Below, one piece after another: positions 35,333 through 42,054 of a DNA stretch of 42,054 bases (position 1 is its first letter; each line of letters starts with the position of its first letter). Origin of the DNA: Deltaproteobacteria bacterium (GTDB taxonomy: Bacteria > Desulfobacterota > Binatia > UBA9968); NCBI GenBank assembly GCA_005879605.1, contig VBKE01000008.1:1-42054 (forward strand). Reading direction: 5' to 3'. Under the pieces are notes generated by a model. That model did not search any database, was not told the origin of the DNA, and worked only from the letters and a program-made list of their open reading frames with translations. A program made the position numbers and the translations under genes.

Positions 35333-37825
35333 ATGAGCGAACCCGAATGGAAAGTTGAAAGTTCGGAGAACAGGGGTTCTCAGGTGGAGATCCCTGACGT
35401 CCTTCCACTCTTACCGATTCGCGACATCGTTATCTATCCCTACATGATGCTGCCGCTTTTTGTCGGTCGCGACGTGTCGATTCGCGCCGTCGAAGAATCG
35501 CTTTCGCGAGACCGGCTGATTTTTCTCGTCGCGCAAAAAAACTCCGCCGAGGAGAATCCGAATGCAGCGGCTATTCATCGAGTCGGCACCATCGCTTCAA
35601 TCATGCGAATGCTGAAACTGGCCGACGGCCGGGTGAAGATCCTCGTCCAAGGTCTCTCCAAGGGCGAGATCGACACCTGTCTCCGTGAGCGACCGTTTTT
35701 TGAAGTCAAAATTCGCAAGGTGATCGAACCGACATTGCCGGAAGTGCCCATCGAGGTGGAAGCGCTCATGCGCACTGCCAAGGAGAAGATCGAACAGATC
35801 TTAAACCTAAAGAATTTGCCGCCCGAAATCGTGATGGTCACAGACAATATTAGCGATCCGGGGGTTTTGGCGGACTTGGTGGCTTCGAACCTCCGGCTCA
35901 AGATTGAGGAAAGCCAGGCAATCCTGGAAATCTTCGATCCCATTGAGCGGTTGAAGAAAGTCAATGAGCTCCTCACTCGCGAGTTGGAACTTTCGACGAT
36001 GCAGGCACGCATTCAGAACCAAGCGAAAGAGGAGATGAGCAAAACCCAGCGGGATTACTTCCTGCGTGAACAGCTAAAGCAGATTCAGCAAGAATTGGGC
36101 GAAGGAGACGAGCGGGCAGAAGAATTAAGTGAACTTAAAAAGCAGATCGAAAAAGCGAAGATGCCCACGGAAGCGAAGCGTGAGGCGGATAAGCAGCTTC
36201 GGCGGCTAGAGCAGATGCACCCGGAGTCATCCGAGGCGTCCCTGGTTCGGACTTACCTGGATTGGCTGGTGGACCTGCCCTGGAGCAAGAAAACCAAAGA
36301 CAATCTGAATATCAAAAAAGCCAAGCAGGTTTTGGACGAAGATCATTACAATCTGGAGAAAATCAAAGAGCGAATTCTTGAGTATCTGGCCGTCAACAAG
36401 CTCCGTCGCAAAATCAAAGGACCGATTCTTTGCTTCGTCGGCCCGCCGGGAGTCGGCAAAACCTCTCTCGGACGATCCATTGCGCGCGCGTTGGGAAGAA
36501 ACTGCGTGCGGGTCTCCCTAGGCGGCGTTCGCGACGAAGCGGAAATTCGCGGCCATCGACGAACCTATGTCGGCGCGCTGCCCGGCCGTATCATCCAAGG
36601 GGTTAAGCAAGCCGGCTCGAACAATCCCGTCTTCATGCTGGATGAAATCGATAAAGTTGGCGCCGACTTTCGTGGTGATCCGTCGGCGGCGCTACTCGAA
36701 GTTTTAGATCCGGAGCAGAACCATACTTTCAGCGATCACTATCTGAATTTGCCATTCGATCTCTCCAATGTTTTGTTTATTTGCACGGCGAATCTTCTGG
36801 ATCCCGTGCCGGCGGCGCTTGCGGATCGAATGGAAGTCATTCAATTGTCCGGCTACACCAACGAAGAGAAACTGGAGATCGCCCGCAAATATCTGATTCC
36901 GAGACAGCTCGAAGACAACGGAATTTCCACAAAACACTTGGAGCTCTCCGATGACGCGGTGTTGCGCATTATCGCCGAGTACACCAAAGAAGCCGGCCTG
37001 CGCAACCTGGAACGCGAGATCGCGTCCATCTGCCGCAAAGTCGCGCGCAAGGTTGCGGAAGGGAAAAGAGAGCTGACCCGCATCACGCGGGCGAACATCC
37101 ATTCATTTCTCGGCGCGCCGAAGTTCCTTCCGGAGGCGGAACAAGAACACCACGAGATCGGCGTCGCAACCGGACTCGCCTGGACCAGCACGGGCGGTGA
37201 GGTCCTTTACGTGGAAGCCTCGCTGTCGAAGGGGCGCGGGAACTTAACCCTGACCGGACAACTCGGCGATGTGATGAAGGAATCGGCGCAGGCGGCGGTG
37301 AGTTACGCCCGCGCCCACGCCGCGAAGCTGGGCATCGAAGAGGACTTTTACCAAAAGCTCGACATTCACATTCACGTTCCCGCCGGCGCGATTCCAAAAG
37401 ATGGACCCTCCGCCGGCATTACGATGGCCACCGCGCTCATTTCAGCGCTGACCAAGCGGCCCGTGAGTCGGGACGTCGCGATGACCGGCGAGATTACCTT
37501 GCGCGGTCGTGTGCTACCTATCGGCGGCCTAAAGGAAAAGTGCTTGGCGGCCTTCCGCGCCGGGATCAAGACCGTCATTGTACCCGATAGAAATAAAAAG
37601 GACTTGGATGAAATCCCGAAGCCTTTGCGCCGGAAACTCCACTGGGTCATCGCCGAGAACATGTCGGACGTACTGCAGATTGCTCTGCTGGACAGACAAA
37701 ACGGCGCTCGCAAAACCAAACATGTGTCCGCCCCGAAAACGAAGTCACGTAAGGGAAAGTCTTTGAAACGCGAGAGACTTCTTCGAAAGAATCACAGAGA
37801 GCGATCTATTCCGCTCCGGCCCTAG
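35333..37825 (+). CDS. lon: ATP-dependent protease Lon
   Basis: 830 residues. LAN domain at the N-terminus (LPLLPIRDIVIYPYMMLPLF), coiled coil (about 220-300), AAA+ module with Walker A GPPGVGKTS near residue 369, and the protease domain with the catalytic serine in KDGPSAGITM (Ser693) and the lysine partner in GLKEK (about 734-736). The last 45 residues or so form a basic tail (RKTKHVSAPKTKSRKGKSLK and on) beyond the usual end, which might bind DNA or simply be disordered. AAGGAA precedes the ATG. It lies 146 bases downstream of dnaJ; a proteostasis pairing. Confidence 0.97.
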   Translation: MSEPEWKVESSENRGSQVEIPDVLPLLPIRDIVIYPYMMLPLFVGRDVSIRAVEESLSRDRLIFLVAQKNSAEENPNAAAIHRVGTIASIMRMLKLADGRVKILVQGLSKGEIDTCLRERPFFEVKIRKVIEPTLPEVPIEVEALMRTAKEKIEQILNLKNLPPEIVMVTDNISDPGVLADLVASNLRLKIEESQAILEIFDPIERLKKVNELLTRELELSTMQARIQNQAKEEMSKTQRDYFLREQLKQIQQELGEGDERAEELSELKKQIEKAKMPTEAKREADKQLRRLEQMHPESSEASLVRTYLDWLVDLPWSKKTKDNLNIKKAKQVLDEDHYNLEKIKERILEYLAVNKLRRKIKGPILCFVGPPGVGKTSLGRSIARALGRNCVRVSLGGVRDEAEIRGHRRTYVGALPGRIIQGVKQAGSNNPVFMLDEIDKVGADFRGDPSAALLEVLDPEQNHTFSDHYLNLPFDLSNVLFICTANLLDPVPAALADRMEVIQLSGYTNEEKLEIARKYLIPRQLEDNGISTKHLELSDDAVLRIIAEYTKEAGLRNLEREIASICRKVARKVAEGKRELTRITRANIHSFLGAPKFLPEAEQEHHEIGVATGLAWTSTGGEVLYVEASLSKGRGNLTLTGQLGDVMKESAQAAVSYARAHAAKLGIEEDFYQKLDIHIHVPAGAIPKDGPSAGITMATALISALTKRPVSRDVAMTGEITLRGRVLPIGGLKEKCLAAFRAGIKTVIVPDRNKKDLDEIPKPLRRKLHWVIAENMSDVLQIALLDRQNGARKTKHVSAPKTKSRKGKSLKRERLLRKNHRERSIPLRP

Positions 37826-37900
37826 CCGATCCACAGACAGCTTTCCTCATGCTGTAAAGTACTGACCTCCTGACCAGCCAAGACTAGTAGCCACCGCTCA

Positions 37901-38896
37901 ATGAAACTAAGTCGGCTAGGAGAATTCGGTCTGATCGAGAGGGTTCGTCGCGCCACGCCCAAAAGTCGCGGCGTCTTGCTTGGTATTGGCGATGATGCTG
38001 CGTGGGTTGCGAGCAAATTTGGCTCCTTGTTGATTACGTCGGACCTCTTAATCGAAGGCGTCCATTTCGATCTCAAATGGACGTCCCTATTTGCGCTCGG
38101 TTACAAGGCGGTGGCGGTCAATTTAAGTGACATAGCCGCCATGGGTGGGACACCGGCCTACCTGATCCTCTCCCTCGGTATTCCAGCGAGATTTCGCAGC
38201 GAAGATATCGACGAGTTCTATCGCGGCATTCGCTCCCTGGCGAAAAAAAACGGAGTCGCCTTGGTGGGAGGAGACACGAATCTCGCTGATTTGCTGCTGA
38301 TTTCAGCTTGTCTCATCGGCCACGCGCCATATCGCCCCGTCACACGAGCGGGTGCGAAAATCGGCGATGACGTTTATGTCACTGGAACCATTGGGGACGC
38401 TGCTCTAGCCCTGAAGTTATTAAAGAGCAAATCACCTCAACCCGAGCGCGGACCCGCCGCCTATCTGTTAGCCCGTCACCATCGACCCACCCCCAAGGTT
38501 GCTGCTGGGACTCTCCTGGCGCGAGAAAGATTGGCAACCGCGATGATCGACGTCAGCGACGGGCTGCTTCAAGACCTCGGTCACATCTGCAAGGTCAGCA
38601 AAATCGGTGCGGTGCTCTGGGAAGAGAAGTTACCGCTGTCACCAGCCTATCGTGCTCTCTGCGGAAAAGAGGGCACACGTCCCGCGCTGACTGGCGGTGA
38701 AGACTATGAGCTGCTGTTTTGCGCGCCACCCCGTAACCGCTCGCGCATTGCGAAATTGCAGCATGGGACCGCCGATCTGGTCATGACTCGCATCGGGACG
38801 TGCGTTTCTGCTCGCGCGGGTATCACGGTGCTCGATAGCGCTGGCAAACCGCTCTCTATCCGGGCAGAGGGTCATGACCATTTCAAAAAGTATTAG
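37901..38896 (+). CDS. thiL: Thiamine-monophosphate kinase
   Basis: 331 residues, PurM/ThiL fold. Motifs are GEFGLIERV at the start, GIGDDAA, SDLLIEGVHFD, LSDIAAMGGTPAYL, VGGDTN, MIDVSDGLLQDL and the C-terminal GEDYELLF. It phosphorylates thiamine monophosphate to the diphosphate, the cofactor that the E1 enzyme at 7877-10669 needs. Length is normal. 75 bases after lon, probably in the same transcript. Confidence 0.95.
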   Translation: MKLSRLGEFGLIERVRRATPKSRGVLLGIGDDAAWVASKFGSLLITSDLLIEGVHFDLKWTSLFALGYKAVAVNLSDIAAMGGTPAYLILSLGIPARFRSEDIDEFYRGIRSLAKKNGVALVGGDTNLADLLLISACLIGHAPYRPVTRAGAKIGDDVYVTGTIGDAALALKLLKSKSPQPERGPAAYLLARHHRPTPKVAAGTLLARERLATAMIDVSDGLLQDLGHICKVSKIGAVLWEEKLPLSPAYRALCGKEGTRPALTGGEDYELLFCAPPRNRSRIAKLQHGTADLVMTRIGTCVSARAGITVLDSAGKPLSIRAEGHDHFKKY

Positions 38897-38948
38897 CCCG
38901 ATTATGATAAATTACACTTCGCCTGTGATTGGCAAATCAGAATAATCA

Positions 38949-39698
38949 GTGGACTCGGAGCGGCTAATAGAACTCCTGGAAAAAGTACGGCGGGGACACC
39001 TTAGTGTTTCCCAGGCCGTAACGCGATTGCGCCATCTTCCCTTCGAGGATCTCGGCTTTGCCAAGGTCGACCATCACCGCGCCCTGCGTCAAGGATTTCC
39101 CGAGGTGATTATGGGCCAAGGCAAGGAGCCCAAGGAAATCGCTGCCATCGTACGTGCCCTGCGCCGGCGCAAAGCCAATGTTTTGGTGACCCGTCTTTCA
39201 GCCGACAAGATGGCAAGCCTGAGAAACCTCGTCCCCGGCTTGAAATACCACCTTGCGGCGCGCGCCGTGACCTGGGTTGGCAGGCCGATCAAAATCTCCG
39301 GCAAGGGTACGGTGCTGGTGGTTTGCGCGGGGACTTCAGATATTCCAGTGGCGGAAGAAGCGGCACTCACGGCGACCATGATGGCTAATCGGGTGGAAAG
39401 ACTGTTCGACGTCGGCGTTGCAGGCATTCATCGGTTGTTGGAGAACCGTCTGCGGTTAGACGCGGCCTCTGTGTTAATAGTGGTTGCGGGTATGGAAGGC
39501 GCGCTGCCGAGCGTCGTCGCTGGATTGATTGACAAGCCGGTAATCGCCGTACCTACGAGCGTCGGCTATGGGGCAAGTTTCAACGGACTCGCGGCGTTGT
39601 TAGGAATGCTCAACTCATGCGCGGCTGGGGTTACGGTGGTCAATATCGATAACGGCTTTGGTGCAGGATTTGCGGCGAGCCTCATAAACCGGGTATAA
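38949..39698 (+). CDS. larB: Nickel-pincer cofactor biosynthesis protein LarB
   Basis: 249 residues from GTG 38949. The N-terminal helical part ([20 protein letters not shown]) and [15 protein letters not shown] match LarB. The PurE-like C-terminal domain has [19 protein letters not shown] and [20 protein letters not shown]. LarB carboxylates nicotinate adenine dinucleotide and cleaves it in the first step of the pincer nucleotide made for lactate racemase and related enzymes. Neither larC nor larE is in the window. Confidence 0.93.
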   Translation: MDSERLIELLEKVRRGHLSVSQAVTRLRHLPFEDLGFAKVDHHRALRQGFPEVIMGQGKEPKEIAAIVRALRRRKANVLVTRLSADKMASLRNLVPGLKYHLAARAVTWVGRPIKISGKGTVLVVCAGTSDIPVAEEAALTATMMANRVERLFDVGVAGIHRLLENRLRLDAASVLIVVAGMEGALPSVVAGLIDKPVIAVPTSVGYGASFNGLAALLGMLNSCAAGVTVVNIDNGFGAGFAASLINRV

Positions 39699-39711
39699 GT
39701 AGACGCCACAC

Positions 39712-40050
39712 ATGCAGTGCTTTCACTGCGGCAGACAGGTTCGGGAGACCACTCACAGACAGAAGAGTTATCACGTAGAGTACTATCGACTTCATACGGG
39801 CAACACAGAATGGGACTTCTTCATAAACCCTAGACAGGATGCATTGCCCCACCGCTATCTCAAGCTGACCCAGCCAATCGATATTTTTACTTGTGTTGGA
39901 TGCTATGCCCGCCCGGATATCCGGCAACGACTGGACGATGATGTTAAAGGCCGCCGCTCGCTGCTCGATCTGAGCGCGGAAGGAGACAGGGAAGCCCACC
40001 GCGATTCCAAGGCTGATGGAAGATGGACAACCAAAAGAAATACCGATTGA
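39712..40050 (+). CDS. Small protein with two CxxC pairs, possible zinc ribbon
   Basis: 112 residues, family not recognised. CFHC at residues 3-6 and CVGC near residue 61 could together hold one zinc. Between them lies a well-formed segment with aromatic and charged residues (SYHVEYYRLHTGNTEWDFFI). The C-terminal 40 residues are very charged. It starts 13 bases after larB and its end overlaps the archease gene by 28 bases in another frame, which supports it being a real, translationally coupled gene. No ribosome site of note stands before ATG 39712. Confidence 0.65.
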   Translation: MQCFHCGRQVRETTHRQKSYHVEYYRLHTGNTEWDFFINPRQDALPHRYLKLTQPIDIFTCVGCYARPDIRQRLDDDVKGRRSLLDLSAEGDREAHRDSKADGRWTTKRNTD

Positions 40051-40448
40051 CAACCCGACAATCTGAATTGGCTGTGAGGATTGTCGGTAACTCCCAGGCG
40101 GATCTGTTTGCGAACTCGGCCTACGCCCTGTTTGATGTCATGACCGAGATCGAGAAGATCGAGATCAAAGACCGACTGCCGCTCGAGGTTGAGGGCATGG
40201 ATCGTGATGATCTCTTGGTCAACTGGATGCGCGAACTACTCTATCTTTATCAGGGAAGCGGCTATTTACTGAAAGAATTCCAAATCCGCGAAGTTAAGGA
40301 TACAATAGTCAAAGCGGAAGTCTGCGGTGAGAAGATTGACCCGGACCGTCACGAGATCAAGCAGGAAATCTCCGCGGTGGCCTATCATCAGAGCCGAATG
40401 GCAAAAACCGGGAACCAGTGGACCGCTCAGTTGATTTTCGAAGTGTAA
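40023..40448 (+). CDS. Archease family protein
   Basis: 141 residues. The archease pattern is visible: early acidic/His region, ADLFANSAYALFDVMTEIEKI, DRDDLLVNWMRELLYLYQ and the end HEIKQEISAVAYHQSRM. Archease activates the RNA ligase RtcB or other RNA-modifying enzymes; no rtcB lies in the window. Start ATG 40023 lies inside the end of the preceding small gene and has GGAAG before it. The HD phosphohydrolase gene follows after nine bases. Confidence 0.88.
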   Translation: MDNQKKYRLTTRQSELAVRIVGNSQADLFANSAYALFDVMTEIEKIEIKDRLPLEVEGMDRDDLLVNWMRELLYLYQGSGYLLKEFQIREVKDTIVKAEVCGEKIDPDRHEIKQEISAVAYHQSRMAKTGNQWTAQLIFEV

Positions 40449-40457
40449 TAGAAGGCT

Positions 40458-41861
40458 ATGGCGCAGCTCATCGATAGCGAATATGAGGGAACGGCGCTGA
40501 TTGCCGATCCCATCCACCGCTATATGCAGTTTACCGTTCCCGAAAAAAAGGGGGAGGTAACGGAGAAAGCGCTGATCGACTCCGCGTGGGTGCAAAGGCT
40601 GCGCTATATTTACCAGCTGCAAAGCGCACGTTGGGTCTTTCCCTCCGCGGAGCATAGCCGCTTTCAGCATTCCTTAGGCGCCATGCACTTGGCCGGCGAG
40701 TTTGCCAAACATCTCTATCCATCGCTGCGCAAAGTCCTGGGCGACGAGTGTCCATCGGCACCGTTCATTGAGGAGTACATGCGTGTTACCGGACTGCTCC
40801 ACGATGTCGGACATGGCCCCTTCGGCCATTTTTTCGACGACAACTTTCTCCACGGTTACAATCTCACCCACGAAGATCTCGGACAGACGATTATTCAAAA
40901 GCATCTCGGCGAAATCATTCGACAGCTGCGGCGTAGCCCCAGCGGGCCGTTCGCCCCTGGGGAAGAACTCCGTCCCGAGGACGTTGCCTTTCCCATCAAG
41001 AAGAATGGCGGGGAAGATCAGCGCAAACCTAACTGGGTGAGGCTCCTGCAACCGCTGACCGGCGGCATCTTCACTTTCGACAATCTCGATTACGTTTCGC
41101 GGGATTCTTACATGTGCGGGGTAGCCATCGGCCCCATCGATCGGGAACGCCTGATTCACTACACTTTCTTCTCCCCCAAGGGGTTGACCCTGCACAAGGC
41201 CGGCAACAGCGCGCTAACCATGTTTCTCAACGCCCGACTTTATCTTTACACGAACGTTTACTATCACCGCACGACACGGGCCATCGACCTTCACCTAAGA
41301 GAGATTTTTCCCGAAACCATGCGAGTGCTCTTTCCCGGCAATCCGCTAGAACATATGGATGAATATCTCTACCTGACGGACTGGTCGCTGCTCGAGGAGG
41401 TCTCCCGCTGGCGGCGCAACAAGGGTGAGCTCGAGGCGTTGGCCAAGGAATGGGAAACCGTTCTGCACCGTGAAGTGAAATGGAAGATGGCCTATGACCG
41501 GACCCTATCGCTGAACGAGCTTCATTACGGCGTGGCTCTGATCCAGGATACGGATTGGGAGAAGAGAATCCGCTCGTCCTTGCCTGCTGCAGCGCGGGAT
41601 CTGATGTTCCGCGTTGACATGGCCACCCAGGATCCGCGCCCGGAAAATCCCTTCGCCATGGGTAAAAAACAGATTCATATCTTTGATCCATCAACCGGCG
41701 AGATTACGAAAGAATCGCTTGCCGAACTTTTTGAATTTATTCCGTCTAAAGTCGTCCAGTTCCGGGTGTTTGCCTTGGATCACGAGCAGGATCAACTGCT
41801 CGCGGAAGTCGCAGAAAGCACGCTCAAAGGTCAATCCCCCGCCGTCAAAACCAGTGTCTAG
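40458..41861 (+). CDS. HD-domain phosphohydrolase, SAMHD1/dGTPase-like
   Basis: 467 residues. The metal site is complete: RFQHSLGAMHLA (first His), LLHDVGHGPFGHFFD (His-Asp pair) and DNLDYVSRDS (last Asp). The arrangement DPIHRYMQF ... VQRLRYIYQLQSARWVFPSAEHSRFQHSLG is that of the SAMHD1/YdhJ-like HD superfamily, in which members hydrolyse dNTPs or other phosphoesters. The substrate here is unknown. It follows archease by nine bases and is most likely co-transcribed with it. Confidence 0.87.
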   Translation: MAQLIDSEYEGTALIADPIHRYMQFTVPEKKGEVTEKALIDSAWVQRLRYIYQLQSARWVFPSAEHSRFQHSLGAMHLAGEFAKHLYPSLRKVLGDECPSAPFIEEYMRVTGLLHDVGHGPFGHFFDDNFLHGYNLTHEDLGQTIIQKHLGEIIRQLRRSPSGPFAPGEELRPEDVAFPIKKNGGEDQRKPNWVRLLQPLTGGIFTFDNLDYVSRDSYMCGVAIGPIDRERLIHYTFFSPKGLTLHKAGNSALTMFLNARLYLYTNVYYHRTTRAIDLHLREIFPETMRVLFPGNPLEHMDEYLYLTDWSLLEEVSRWRRNKGELEALAKEWETVLHREVKWKMAYDRTLSLNELHYGVALIQDTDWEKRIRSSLPAAARDLMFRVDMATQDPRPENPFAMGKKQIHIFDPSTGEITKESLAELFEFIPSKVVQFRVFALDHEQDQLLAEVAESTLKGQSPAVKTSV

Positions 41862-41973
41862 TCCGAGCCCCTACAAGATTCCCATCGTCGATCTGCGGGC
41901 TCAGTACGCAAGGATTCGTTCTGAGGTCGGCACCGTCGACCAGGTGGTGGAGACAGCAGGCGCAAATATATAA
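41853..41973 (+). pseudogene. Truncated start of a DegT/DnrJ/EryC1-type aminotransferase
   Basis: From GTG 41853, overlapping the end of the HD gene, the frame reads 12 residues and then IPIVDLRAQYARIRSEV, the characteristic beginning of DegT/DnrJ/EryC1 sugar aminotransferases (usually VPLVDLKAQY.SIK.EI). The similarity stops there and TAA follows at 41971-41973 after about 40 codons. Downstream to the window end I find no continuation of the family in any plus frame. A gene disrupted by deletion or rearrangement, or an assembly fault near the contig end, would explain this. Confidence 0.5.
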
Positions 41974-42054
41974 CCATCTGTTTTACGGATACCGGTCTTG
42001 CGGGAGCAAGTTGTCTCCGTTCCAGCCGTGTCTGCGGACGGATCCCACGTTTTC
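41974..42054. other. Right-hand edge without a recognised gene
   Basis: All that remains after the aminotransferase fragment. Two plus frames stay open to the edge but show nothing recognisable. Confidence 0.4.

Overview
The window looks like a chromosomal segment of an uncultured, aerobic, Gram-negative bacterium with a Deltaproteobacteria-like gene repertoire (Desulfobacterota, Binatota, Tectomicrobia or a similar lineage; this placement is inference from gene content only). Supporting traits are an alternative complex III, a 2-oxoglutarate dehydrogenase, type IV pilus genes, two sigma-54 activators and the recO/ppdK and grpE-dnaK-dnaJ neighbourhoods. I see no tRNA, rRNA, CRISPR array, prophage or insertion sequence. 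Coding density is high.

Layout. (1) 1-7073, minus strand: an orphan NtrC-type response regulator with a good sigma-54 promoter in front of it, followed by actA-actB-actC-actD of alternative complex III; actD runs off the left edge. (2) 7074-7876: a gene-poor gap with a doubtful small ORF, an inverted repeat and a likely sucA promoter. (3) 7877-13290, plus strand: 2-oxoglutarate dehydrogenase E1 and E2, then a hydratase-aldolase of the dihydrodipicolinate synthase superfamily, closed by a strong terminator. The E2 has a long charged linker and no recognisable E3-binding domain. (4) 13300-15168: small or hypothetical genes, including a secreted SH3b protein. (5) 15169-20941: a glycan-type cluster with a GtrB/ArnC-like glycosyltransferase, a methyltransferase, a GT-C membrane protein and a convergent YfhO-like membrane protein. 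(6) 21023-27497, minus strand: pilB, pilC, a membrane-bound sigma-54 activator and two nearly identical pilin genes. (7) 27617-31185, minus strand: ppdK and recO. (8) 31339-37825, plus strand: grpE, dnaK, dnaJ and lon, a proteostasis block. (9) 37901-41861, plus strand: thiL, larB, a two-CxxC small protein, archease and an HD phosphohydrolase, ending with what looks like a broken DegT-type aminotransferase start.

The most unusual item is the protein at 22378-24423. It joins the PilS-type membrane and PAS sensor directly to the PilR AAA+ and DNA-binding domains, with neither a histidine kinase core nor a receiver. This would make pilin control a one-component membrane switch. It lies next to a tandemly duplicated pilin gene, in a cluster without pilT.
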